Positions 7,520 through 15,898 of a stretch of 42,684 bases of DNA are shown piece after piece (positions within the stretch are counted from its first letter, which is position 1; every line of letters begins with the position of its first letter). The notes under the pieces were generated by a model that did not search any database, had not been told where the DNA came from, and worked only from the letters and a program-made list of their open reading frames with translations. The DNA lies in NCBI GenBank assembly GCA_902586495.1, contig CACIHQ010000010.1:1-42684 (forward strand), written 5' to 3'. The stretch comes from an uncultured Pelagibacteraceae bacterium. GTDB lineage: Bacteria > Pseudomonadota > Alphaproteobacteria > Pelagibacterales > Pelagibacteraceae. The position numbers and the translations under genes were made by a program.

Positions 7520-9259
7520 TTAATTTAAATTTGCTTCTTTTGCAATATTTTCATCTGTTTTAAAAACAGTAACCGGATCTTCAAGTCCTGCATCCAAACA
7601 AAGAGGTTCAACACCCAATCCTTTTCTAGGGTATTTTGAAACTATTATTTTATATTCTCGTATAATTTCTTTTAATTCAGATTTTGTTAAATCATTAACA
7701 TATTTACACCTACCGATAGCAATTGGAACCGGAATAGCCAAGTTGCCACCTCTTTTTTGAAGAATTTTATCAAAACCTTCATTCATACATTTCTCATCTA
7801 ACAATATGTCATGCCATAAACTTAATTCGTATTCGCTAAATAACTTTAAAATTCTATGCAAATCTTTTTCACTTAACCAGCCTCTTTTATAAGACATAAA
7901 AGAACTTAAGGTCATTTCAACACTTATAGCGTGACCATGTAATAATCCTGCTTTAAGTTCAAAGTTTGCGCTTAATCCGTGGCCAAATGCATGATCTCTG
8001 ATGCTGTGAACTTCGTGTAAATTATCATATTCACTCTCAACATAACTCTTTAAAGATAATCCGATAATTTTTTTTGATTTAGACACTATTTCATCTTGAG
8101 AATTACAATTAATTGTACCAAAATGTGTTTTCATTAAATCAAGTCCTGTATCTTCAAGTAAATGAAATAATTCTTTATCTCTAATTACAGCCATCTTATG
8201 AATTTCGGCAATCCCATGTCTAACCCAAGAAGTTCTTAAACTTTTAAAGAATGACCTATCAGATATATTAAGAACTGGGGCGTGAAAAGAACCTAAGAGA
8301 TTTTTAAATCCACCAGCATCACAACATGATCTTGGACTTGGTCCACTATCTATTGCACTTACAACTGATGTCGACAGCATTATATATGGAGTGCTTCGAT
8401 GATAAATAGATGCAGCAAAAGCTCCAATATCCCCTATAACTCCTCCTCCAATTATTAGGATAGGTTCATTTCTGTTTACGCCAAGTTTTCTAAAATCCTC
8501 AACTATCTTTTCAACATTTTTTATATGCTTATCAACCTCCATAGCCCTATAAACCAGTTTTTCTAAGACAATTGAATGATGATTGAAATAATTTTCAATT
8601 TCTAGTCCATAATTATCCTCAATATTTTGATCCAATAAACAAACACATCTGCCAAACGATTTGTATTGGTCTCTCAAGAGATAATTATTTATATCTAATG
8701 TATTTTCTTCTACTTTAATTGACGTAAAAGTGTTAAGGTTCATAGTTGCTTCTATCTGTTGATAGTCGTTTGAACTTACAACATGACCACATGAATTTCT
8801 GTAACTTGAAGTTGGATATAAAGCTAGAGGATTTTTTTTCTCGTAATCCAAAATCAGTTTCTTATAAAATAAACTTTTTGAGCTGTTTAGTAAATTTGAG
8901 ATTAATTTAGCATTTCCAAACTCGGAATTGTTAATTTTTGAGGATACAATTTTTAATTCATTTGATAAATGCTTATTAAAAGGTTGCACAAGATATGAAA
9001 GCTCTAGAAGAAACCTTTCAGTCGTCAAGTTTAAGGAAGTTTTTAGTATTCTTAAATGAGGTAATAAAGAAATAGCGTTCAATCTGAAAAATTCATCTGA
9101 TATTTTAAAATCATAAGGATCTATTTCAGTTAAATTTATCAATAAGTTTTCAAAATAGTCATTATTTACAAACTCCTCCATTAAATTTGGATCAAGTGGG
9201 GAGTTTTTATAACTTAAAACAAAATATTTAGAGAAATTAATAATTGATTTAGAAACCAT
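7520..9259 (-). CDS. Sedoheptulose-7-phosphate cyclase-like enzyme (DHQ synthase superfamily) with N-terminal extension
   Basis: A 579-residue protein (590 if TTG at 9292 is used). I chose ATG 9257-9259 because the TTG lies inside TTGACT, a good -35-like hexamer. Residues about 1-160 match no domain I recognise. From FGRC (about 202) on it follows the C7-cyclitol cyclases (2-epi-5-epi-valiolone and desmethyl-4-deoxygadusol synthases): NAD-binding GGGVIGD (271-277), zinc ligands E352 (HGIAEIHK), H427 (FGHGLS) and H441 (LLHGHA), and the C-terminal IGRCKYVNDLT block typical of MysA-like enzymes. The loop IDSGPSPRSCCDAGG (303-317) replaces the Lys-containing substrate loop of 3-dehydroquinate synthase and of MysA. 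The product is therefore uncertain. In an operon with the DUF6492 gene. Confidence 0.82.
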   Translation of the reverse strand: MVSKSIINFSKYFVLSYKNSPLDPNLMEEFVNNDYFENLLINLTEIDPYDFKISDEFFRLNAISLLPHLRILKTSLNLTTERFLLELSYLVQPFNKHLSNELKIVSSKINNSEFGNAKLISNLLNSSKSLFYKKLILDYEKKNPLALYPTSSYRNSCGHVVSSNDYQQIEATMNLNTFTSIKVEENTLDINNYLLRDQYKSFGRCVCLLDQNIEDNYGLEIENYFNHHSIVLEKLVYRAMEVDKHIKNVEKIVEDFRKLGVNRNEPILIIGGGVIGDIGAFAASIYHRSTPYIMLSTSVVSAIDSGPSPRSCCDAGGFKNLLGSFHAPVLNISDRSFFKSLRTSWVRHGIAEIHKMAVIRDKELFHLLEDTGLDLMKTHFGTINCNSQDEIVSKSKKIIGLSLKSYVESEYDNLHEVHSIRDHAFGHGLSANFELKAGLLHGHAISVEMTLSSFMSYKRGWLSEKDLHRILKLFSEYELSLWHDILLDEKCMNEGFDKILQKRGGNLAIPVPIAIGRCKYVNDLTKSELKEIIREYKIIVSKYPRKGLGVEPLCLDAGLEDPVTVFKTDENIAKEANLN

Positions 9260-9414
9260 AAACCTTAATAAAATATCTATAAAATTAGTCAAACCGCACT
9301 ATGTCTCATTTTATAATTTAAATATAAAATTCATCCTCAAGTAGAAATTTTGATATGATTAATAATATTATTTTTTCTGTCAAATTTCTAAAAGACCTAC
9401 TATTTTTTAACTTT

Positions 9415-9444
9415 TTGAGTTTTTATACGAATATTTATTATAAT
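9415..9444 (+). promoter_or_regulatory. Sigma70-like promoter of the glucosylglycerate operon
   Basis: TTGAGT (9415-9420) and a perfect TATAAT (9439-9444) are 18 bp apart. The -10 box ends only 7 bp before the ATG at 9452, so transcription would start at or next to the start codon, giving a leaderless message. No Shine-Dalgarno sequence is present, which agrees. Prediction from sequence only. Confidence 0.5.
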
Positions 9445-9451
9445 TTGAGTA

Positions 9452-10258
9452 ATGAAAAAAAAATTTACAATTTTAATTTTTACCGACTTAGATGGTTCAC
9501 TTTTACATAGGGATACTTTTAAATTCGACCCCATCAAACTTTACATAAGAAGCCTTGTGAATAATGGGATTATCATTATTCCAAATTCTAGCAAAACTGA
9601 AAAAGAAATTGAAAAATTTAATGAGGAGTTAGGTGTTGAGCTTCCTTACATTTCAGAAAATGGTTCATCAATTCATGGTTTAAATTTAATAAATAAAAAT
9701 TTTCCAAACAAAATAATTCTTAGTAGAGAAAAAGAGGAATTGCTGAAAATCTTTAATTTAAAAGTTCCTGAAAAAATAAAAAATAAATGTCTTTTAATTT
9801 CCAAATTGAACAAAAAAAAACAGGAGGAAATATTTGGGCAAAAGGATGACAAGCTTAAAAATGTTTTAAGTAGAAATTATACTTTGCCACTTTTATTTAT
9901 TGGAAAAAAAACAGAAAAAAATAAACTATTAAAAATTTTAAACGATAATTCTTTAACTTTACAAGATGGTGGACGTGTCTCAAACTTATGTGATAAGGTT
10001 AATAAAGTAAAATCCATGAATAAAGTCATAAAAATTTTAAAAAAAACCGAAGATAAGATAAAAACAATTGCAGTTGGCGATAACTATAATGATCTAGATA
10101 TGCTAAAAAATAGTGATATTCCTTGCTTAGTTTTTAACGATCAGTTTAAACTAGATCGAATTAATATTAATAACCTTGAATTTTCAAATAAACCATCCCC
10201 GGAGGGCTGGGCTGATGTGATTAAAATGGCTCTAGCTAAATTAAATCATAATGTCTAA
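9452..10258 (+). CDS. gpgP: HAD-IIB phosphatase, mannosyl/glucosyl-3-phosphoglycerate phosphatase family
   Basis: A 268-residue HAD-IIB hydrolase. Motif I is FTDLDGSLL (10-18), with D12 as nucleophile and D14 as acid/base. The late motif GDNYNDLDML, near 208-217, gives the Mg-binding aspartates. The middle of the protein is the lysine-rich cap that selects the substrate. The mannosyl-3-phosphoglycerate phosphatase family removes phosphate from glucosyl- or mannosyl-3-phosphoglycerate. Here the next gene, 8 bp downstream, is GpgS-like, so glucosyl-3-phosphoglycerate is the likely substrate and glucosylglycerate, a compatible solute, the product. The gene symbol rests on this context. Confidence 0.85.
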   Translation: MKKKFTILIFTDLDGSLLHRDTFKFDPIKLYIRSLVNNGIIIIPNSSKTEKEIEKFNEELGVELPYISENGSSIHGLNLINKNFPNKIILSREKEELLKIFNLKVPEKIKNKCLLISKLNKKKQEEIFGQKDDKLKNVLSRNYTLPLLFIGKKTEKNKLLKILNDNSLTLQDGGRVSNLCDKVNKVKSMNKVIKILKKTEDKIKTIAVGDNYNDLDMLKNSDIPCLVFNDQFKLDRININNLEFSNKPSPEGWADVIKMALAKLNHNV

Positions 10259-10266
10259 ACTTAAAT

Positions 10267-11487
10267 ATGAGTGAATTTTCTCAAAATGGAATAATCTCAA
10301 CTTTGCATGATTTTGGGACAAGATCCACCACAGAAATTGAAAAAGATTTATTAAAATTTTCTAAAGAAAGAAAGATGGAGTTGATTTTACCCTGTCTTTA
10401 TTCAGAGTTAGAGGGTAACGCTTTACCTAATATTGTAGAAGAAATTAGTAAAACAAAATATTTAGATCATATTATAGTTGGTCTTGATAAAGCCAATGAA
10501 AATCAAGCAAAAAAAGCTTGGAAGTTTTTCAAAAAACTAAAAACACCCTTTTCTCTTTTGTGGAACGATGGACCTGGTCTAAAAAAACTTGATAAAGAAT
10601 TAAAGAAAAAAGATCTTGCACCAAGTGAACTCGGTAAAGGAAGAAATGTTTGGTATTGTATTGGTATGTCTATTGCAAGAGATACTGCACGTTCTGTTGC
10701 CTTGCATGATTGTGATATAAAAACCTATGATAGAAGAATGTTAGCCAAACTTTTTTACCCAGTTGTAAACCCTCTTTTTAACTTTGAATTTTGTAAAGGA
10801 TATTATCCAAGAGTTGCTAACGGAAAAATGAATGGCCGAGTTGCAAGATTACTTGTTTTTCCTTTGCTAACTGCTCTCGAGAAGACTATTGGTGCTAGTA
10901 GCTATTTAGAGTTTATGAAGTCTTTTAAGTATCCTTTAGCTGGTGAATTCTCTTTTAGACGGAATGTTTTACCAGAATTAAGGATATCTTCTGATTGGGG
11001 TATTGAAGTTGGTATTTTATCTGAAATGCAAAGAAGTTTTTCACCGCAAAATATTTGTCAGGTCGATTTAGCTGATACTTATGATCATAAACATCAAGTT
11101 TTATCTAGTGACGATGAAACAAAAGGTTTATCTAGAATGTCCATCGATATAATAAAAACATTTATAAAAAAATTAGCCACTCAGGGAAATACATTTAGTA
11201 GAGAAAAATTCAGGTCTTTAAAAGCAACATATTATAGATCTGCCTTGGATTTAATCGATATTTATAGGAGTGATGCATATATGAATGGATTAAAATTTGA
11301 TTCCCATACAGAAGAGAAAGCTGTCGAATTATTTGCTGTCAATATAATGAAAGCGGGAGAAGCATTTGTTCTTAATCCAATGGATACACCTTTTATACCT
11401 ACATGGAGTAGGGTTAAAAGTGCAATACCTGATTTTTTAGGAAGATTAGAAAAAGTTGTTAATGAGGATAACAAAAAATACAGTTAA
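10267..11487 (+). CDS. gpgS: Glucosyl-3-phosphoglycerate synthase (GT81)
   Basis: A 406-residue retaining glycosyltransferase that joins glucose from an NDP-glucose to D-3-phosphoglycerate in the cytosol. It has the GT81 layout: LPCLYSELEG (41-50), the acceptor-side GKGRN (123-127) and the metal-binding HDCD (147-150) followed by IKTYDRRML. FEFCKGYYPR and GIEVGILSEM are further conserved blocks. The length matches bacterial GpgS (about 390-410). It sits between its phosphatase (8 bp gap) and the GH13_18 phosphorylase (stop/start overlap TAATG at 11485-11489), forming a complete glucosylglycerate operon. Mannosyl transfer cannot be excluded from sequence alone. Confidence 0.88.
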   Translation: MSEFSQNGIISTLHDFGTRSTTEIEKDLLKFSKERKMELILPCLYSELEGNALPNIVEEISKTKYLDHIIVGLDKANENQAKKAWKFFKKLKTPFSLLWNDGPGLKKLDKELKKKDLAPSELGKGRNVWYCIGMSIARDTARSVALHDCDIKTYDRRMLAKLFYPVVNPLFNFEFCKGYYPRVANGKMNGRVARLLVFPLLTALEKTIGASSYLEFMKSFKYPLAGEFSFRRNVLPELRISSDWGIEVGILSEMQRSFSPQNICQVDLADTYDHKHQVLSSDDETKGLSRMSIDIIKTFIKKLATQGNTFSREKFRSLKATYYRSALDLIDIYRSDAYMNGLKFDSHTEEKAVELFAVNIMKAGEAFVLNPMDTPFIPTWSRVKSAIPDFLGRLEKVVNEDNKKYS

Positions 11488-13211
11488 TGTTATCCAAAAC
11501 AAATCAAAAAAAGATCTACTCTAAGCTAAATAATATTTATCAATCACACTGTAACAAAGAAGATGTTAATTTTTATACTAGCGAAGTTGTACAACTTTTA
11601 AACCAATTCAACCAAAAGAATAAAAAAAAGATAAAGAATATAACTGAAAAAACTTCAATGCTTATATGCTATGGTGATAGCATTTTTTCCCAAAATCAAA
11701 AAAATTCAATTAAAGTATTTAAAAACTTCTTTCAAAAAAGATTAAGTAAAAATTTTAACACTGTTCACTTTTTACCATTTTATCCATCAAGCAGTGATAG
11801 TGGCTTTGCCGTAAAAGATCATTACAAAATAGATAGTAAGCTTGGCAATTGGTCGGATATAAAAAGTTTTTCAAAAAAAAGTGATATCATGGCAGATATT
11901 GTTATAAATCATTCATCTGCAAGAGGTTTGTGGTTTAAAAATTTTTTAAGAGCAAAAAGACCCGGTAAAGATTATTTTTTAACTGTAAACTCTAAATTTA
12001 ATACTTCAAAAGTTGTAAGACCAAGAGATCATAAACTTTTAAAAAAAATAAATATTTTTAACAAAACTGATTATCTTTGGCGAACATTCAGTCCAGATCA
12101 ATTAGATTTAAATTTTAAAAACCCAGCAGTGTTATTGCGATTTATAAAAATCATGATTAATCTAATTAATCATGGAGTTACTATTTTTAGGTTAGATGCA
12201 ATTGCTTATCTTTGGAAAGAAAGTGGAACAAAATGTATTAACTTAAGTAAAACACATGAAATCATAAAACTCCTAAGAATGATTTCTGGCTTACTTAATA
12301 CCCAAACCTTAATAGTTACAGAAACAAACTTACCTGAAAAAGAAAATTTAAGTTACTTTGGAAAAAATGATGAAGCTAACTGGATATATAATTTTTCCTT
12401 ACCACCTTTATTAATCCATGCTTTTTTATTTGAAAACAATTCGTATCTTTATAATTGGAGTAAAAAACTTCCAAAAAGTAAAAATGGAAACTGTTATTTA
12501 AATTTCATTGCATCTCATGATGGGATTGGAATGAGACCGGCTGAAGGATTATTAAGTAACAAAGTTTTAAAAGATTTTCTTAAGAGGTTAAAAAAAAATG
12601 GATCAAAATTTTCTTATAGAAAAATTCAAAATAAATCAAAAAAGGTTTACGAGGCAAATATAACTATATTCGATGCTTTAAAAAAAACTAATTATGATAA
12701 TGGCAAGTTTGCCATTGAAAGATATATTTCTGCTCATTCAATTATGATTGCATTCGAAGGAGTACCTGCGATTTATTTCAACTCCATGTTTGGTACGTCT
12801 AATGATGAAGCAAAATTTGTAATTACCGGAAATAATCGAGATGTTAACAGATATAAATGGAATTTAAAAAATATTTCAAACAAACTTAATAATAAAGATT
12901 CTAAAGAAAGTTATTTTTATAAAAAGATTTCCAGTCTATTAAGTGTCAAAAAAAAGCAGAAAGCATTTCATCCAAACGCAAATAGAGAGAATATTAATCT
13001 TGGACCAAAAATATTTTCTTTTAAAAGAGAAAGTATTGATAAAAAACAAACTATAATTTGCATAACAAATCTCTCCTCAGAAAGGCAATATTTCAAGTTA
13101 AATAAAAAGTTTTTAAAATATAAAGACTTATTAGGGAGTAAAATATTTTTTACACTTGATAAAAGAATTAAACTAGATCCTTGTCAAACAATCTGGTTAT
13201 CTAATAGATAA
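11487..13211 (+). CDS. GH13_18 sugar phosphorylase, probable glucosylglycerate phosphorylase
   Basis: A 574-residue TIM-barrel enzyme of the sucrose-phosphorylase subfamily. Seen: LPFYPSSSDSGFAV (96-109), VINHSSARGLWF (139-150), the nucleophile region FRLDAIAYLWKE with D237, the acid/base E279 in VTETNLP, and SHDGIGMRP (343-351) with the transition-state Asp. GH13_18 members split sucrose, sucrose 6-phosphate, glucosylglycerol or glucosylglycerate with phosphate. Position as third gene after the phosphatase and gpgS favours 2-O-glucosylglycerate, giving glucose 1-phosphate and glycerate. It overlaps gpgS by one base and converges on the Anbu gene with a 1 bp gap. Specificity is inferred from context. 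Confidence 0.82.
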   Translation: MLSKTNQKKIYSKLNNIYQSHCNKEDVNFYTSEVVQLLNQFNQKNKKKIKNITEKTSMLICYGDSIFSQNQKNSIKVFKNFFQKRLSKNFNTVHFLPFYPSSSDSGFAVKDHYKIDSKLGNWSDIKSFSKKSDIMADIVINHSSARGLWFKNFLRAKRPGKDYFLTVNSKFNTSKVVRPRDHKLLKKINIFNKTDYLWRTFSPDQLDLNFKNPAVLLRFIKIMINLINHGVTIFRLDAIAYLWKESGTKCINLSKTHEIIKLLRMISGLLNTQTLIVTETNLPEKENLSYFGKNDEANWIYNFSLPPLLIHAFLFENNSYLYNWSKKLPKSKNGNCYLNFIASHDGIGMRPAEGLLSNKVLKDFLKRLKKNGSKFSYRKIQNKSKKVYEANITIFDALKKTNYDNGKFAIERYISAHSIMIAFEGVPAIYFNSMFGTSNDEAKFVITGNNRDVNRYKWNLKNISNKLNNKDSKESYFYKKISSLLSVKKKQKAFHPNANRENINLGPKIFSFKRESIDKKQTIICITNLSSERQYFKLNKKFLKYKDLLGSKIFFTLDKRIKLDPCQTIWLSNR

Positions 13212-13212
13212 A

Positions 13213-13938
13213 TTATTTTTCCCAATCAAATCTTGGAAAAGAGTTAAAAATTTTAAATATACCATCTGACCATTGATTGCATACTTTAGAATATTCATCA
13301 TCGGCAATATTCAAACATTTTTGTGAAAGAATTTTATATCCATCTTTTTTATAAACCACGAAATCAATTGGTGGCCCAACAGTTAAATCACTTTTTAAAG
13401 TAGAGTCGATTGAAATCAGAGCACACCTAGAAGCGTCCCCAATCGATACATCAGGTTTTATAACTCTATCTAAAATTGGTTTACCATATTTAACCTCACC
13501 AATTACTAGATAAGGTTTACTGTCAGCTGGTTTGATATAATTACCTTGTGGGTAAACTAAATAAAGTTCCATCGGTTGATTTTTAATTTGTCCACCAACT
13601 ATAAAAGTTGATCCTAATAAAACTGTATCAGTGTTTATCCCTTTTGGCATAGAGTGTTCAATATTAAGAGATCCAACATAAGATGCTATTTGATCAAAAT
13701 CTTTACAGGTATTTAAATTCATTATACCAGTTGTATCTTTCAAATCTTTTTCAATAGACTTATATACAGCTTGAGAAGTGCCTAAATTTCCAGAGGTAAC
13801 GATAATTATTGTTCTATCACCAACGTCATATGTAAACATTTTAGTATAAATATTTACATTATCTAATCCTGCATTAGTCCTTGAGTCTGATGCAAAAACT
13901 AGACCATCATTTGCTTTTATTCCTATACAATACGTCAT
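13213..13938 (-). CDS. Anbu-type proteasome-like peptidase (ancestral beta subunit)
   Basis: A 241-residue N-terminal-nucleophile hydrolase of the proteasome family. After Met removal the N terminus is Thr (MTYCIGIKANDG), the catalytic nucleophile, followed by LVFASDSRTNAG near 14-25 and IIIVTSGNLGTSQAV near 44-58, as in Anbu (COG3484). Anbu assembles into helical or lock-washer oligomers in the cytosol; its natural substrates are poorly known. In many bacteria it lies with a circularly permuted ATP-grasp protein, an alpha-E protein and a transglutaminase-like protein. Here only the ATP-grasp gene is next to it, divergent across 109 bp. Family call is firm, role unknown. Confidence 0.92.
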   Translation of the reverse strand: MTYCIGIKANDGLVFASDSRTNAGLDNVNIYTKMFTYDVGDRTIIIVTSGNLGTSQAVYKSIEKDLKDTTGIMNLNTCKDFDQIASYVGSLNIEHSMPKGINTDTVLLGSTFIVGGQIKNQPMELYLVYPQGNYIKPADSKPYLVIGEVKYGKPILDRVIKPDVSIGDASRCALISIDSTLKSDLTVGPPIDFVVYKKDGYKILSQKCLNIADDEYSKVCNQWSDGIFKIFNSFPRFDWEK

Positions 13939-14047
13939 TATTTTTAAGCAATATTTTTAAAATTGTTTAATGTATAATCTATTTCTCACATAACAGGTAT
14001 AACAAATATACAATTGAATTAATTAATTTAAAATTTGAAGATGTTGA

Positions 14048-15490
14048 ATGACCTCTAAATTATGGAAAGATTATAACGCAAAATATGCATATGATGGTTA
14101 TTTTACAGCGGATAACAAATTAAGAAAACATGCACTTATAATTTCCAGTATCCTAGAAAAATATGGCAAAAAAAAACTACAAGAAATAGAAAAAAATTGT
14201 CAAAGTACGATTAGTGCTAGGGGAATAAATTTTAGAGTTTACGCTGCAAATAATAGAGCTGAAGAAAAAAAATGGCCTTTAGATATCATACCTAGAATAA
14301 TTCCTAAAGTTGCTTGGAATAAAATTTCAAAAGGTTTGATACAAAGAGCGAGGGCTCTTAATCTTTTTATTGACGATATTTATAACCAAAAAAAAATTTT
14401 TAAAGATAAAGTAGTTCCCGAAGACATAATTTTAAAATCTCCTTATTATGTAAAACAGTGTGAAGGTTTTTCACCAAAGTTTAAAGCTTGGTCTAATATA
14501 TCTGGGATAGATTTGATAAGAAATAAAAACGGAGAATATTTAGTTCTTGAAGATAATTTAAGAGTACCATCTGGTGTTTCTTATATGTTGGAAAACAGAA
14601 TGGTTATGAGAGATGTTTTTCCAGAGCTATTTACAAGATATAAAGTTTCATCAATTCACCAGTACACAAATAAATTATACAATTGTATGGTTGAATGTAT
14701 TCCAAAAAAAACAGCTAACCCCCACATGGTTGTTTTAACTCCAGGAATTTATAACTCGGCTTACTTTGAACACTCATTTTTAGCTGAGCAAATGGGGATC
14801 GCTCTAGTAGAAGGTAAAGATCTCTTCGTTGAAGATGATTATGTTTACATGAAAACTGTTAAAGGGCCTTTGAAAGTTGACTGTATTTATAGAAGACTTG
14901 ATGACAGCTTTCTAGATCCTAAAGTATTTAATAAAGATTCTTTGATTGGAGTTCCAGGCTTATTTAAGTGTTGGTTAAAAAAAAATGTTGGTATATTAAA
15001 TGCAATAGGAACAGGTGTTGCAGATGACAAAGTTGTCTATTCGTTTGTGAATAAAATGATTATCTATTATCTAGGGGAACAACCTATATTAAATCAAGTT
15101 GAAACATATTTATGTCACGATAAGCAACAAAAAAAATATGTCTTAGAAAATCTATCTAAGTTAGTTGTAAAACCAGCAAATGCTTCAGGAGGATATGGAT
15201 TGATGATAGGACCCAAAGCACCCAAAAAAGAAATTGAAGAGGTAAGACAAAAAATTTTAAAAAATCCTAGAGAATATATTGCTCAACCACTAGAGGTGTT
15301 ATCAACTGGTCCAACCATAACTAATAATAATATCGAACCAAGACATGTTGATTTAAGACCATTTATTTTAACAGGAAAATCAAATTATGTAACCTCAGGT
15401 GGGCTAACTAGAGTAGCTTTGAGAAAAGGAAGTACTATTGTAAATAGTTCACAAGGTGGTGGATCTAAAGACACTTTAATTGTTGGTTAA
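14048..15490 (+). CDS. Circularly permuted type 2 ATP-grasp protein (DUF404/DUF407 type)
   Basis: A 480-residue protein of the circularly permuted ATP-grasp family. Seen: N-terminal YNAKYAYDGYF, SARGINFRVYA, the GIDLIRNKNGEYLVLEDNLR block with acidic metal-binding residues near 155-175, VDCIYRRLDDSFLDP, and the nucleotide-binding VVKPANASGGYGLMIG near 370-385, followed by QP and DLRPFIL. These proteins are predicted peptide or amide ligases that use ATP to join an acid to an amine. The family usually sits with alpha-E, transglutaminase-like and Anbu genes; only Anbu is here. The ATG at 14048 has no clear Shine-Dalgarno site. The length is normal for the family. Confidence 0.9.
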   Translation: MTSKLWKDYNAKYAYDGYFTADNKLRKHALIISSILEKYGKKKLQEIEKNCQSTISARGINFRVYAANNRAEEKKWPLDIIPRIIPKVAWNKISKGLIQRARALNLFIDDIYNQKKIFKDKVVPEDIILKSPYYVKQCEGFSPKFKAWSNISGIDLIRNKNGEYLVLEDNLRVPSGVSYMLENRMVMRDVFPELFTRYKVSSIHQYTNKLYNCMVECIPKKTANPHMVVLTPGIYNSAYFEHSFLAEQMGIALVEGKDLFVEDDYVYMKTVKGPLKVDCIYRRLDDSFLDPKVFNKDSLIGVPGLFKCWLKKNVGILNAIGTGVADDKVVYSFVNKMIIYYLGEQPILNQVETYLCHDKQQKKYVLENLSKLVVKPANASGGYGLMIGPKAPKKEIEEVRQKILKNPREYIAQPLEVLSTGPTITNNNIEPRHVDLRPFILTGKSNYVTSGGLTRVALRKGSTIVNSSQGGGSKDTLIVG

Positions 15491-15496
15491 ATCTTT

Positions 15497-15898
15497 TTAT
15501 TTTATAAGAGCTTTTTCTAAAAATTTTAGATCAAGTTTACAATCTTTGTACCCACGCTTAACTACGTTTAAATATCTTTCTGTTGGAAATCTAAAAGGTG
15601 TTTTTTTAGTCATGGTATAAGTCATTATTTTTTTTCCCTCATATAAGAAATAATATTTTTTATATAAAATTGGAAAGTCTTCATAAATATCTAATTTTTT
15701 TTCATCACTCTTTGATATTTCAAATAAACCACCTGGAACAATTGAATCTTTATTAGGTTCAATATCAGCTGCTCTGTATTTACTTCGAAAAGTTAATCTG
15801 AAATCTTTTAAATCAATCTTTTTTAAAAAAATACTATCCTTACATCTTTTTTTCATTTGAATATGATGAAGATTACTACCGTAAGCAAAGTAAAGCAT
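15497..15898 (-). CDS. Gamma-glutamylcyclotransferase-like (AIG2/GGCT fold) protein
   Basis: A 133-residue GGCT-like protein. The N terminus MLYFAYGSNLH is the family's glycine loop that binds the gamma-glutamyl group. GGLFEISKSDEKKLDIYEDFP carries the expected glutamates, one of which should be the catalytic acid/base, and the tail keeps the YLNVVKRGYKD block. Known members release 5-oxoproline from gamma-glutamyl amines or remove gamma-glutamyl groups in peptide-natural-product pathways. It converges on the ATP-grasp gene with a 6 bp gap, and its start touches the CinA-like stop. A link with the amide-ligase/peptidase pair is possible but not shown. Confidence 0.85.
   Translation of the reverse strand: MLYFAYGSNLHHIQMKKRCKDSIFLKKIDLKDFRLTFRSKYRAADIEPNKDSIVPGGLFEISKSDEKKLDIYEDFPILYKKYYFLYEGKKIMTYTMTKKTPFRFPTERYLNVVKRGYKDCKLDLKFLEKALIK

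Noticed and set aside
11487-13211. Naming the GH13_18 protein a plain sucrose phosphorylase
   Set aside because: Motifs are shared across the subfamily, and its place after gpgS fits glucosylglycerate better, so the sucrose label was not used.
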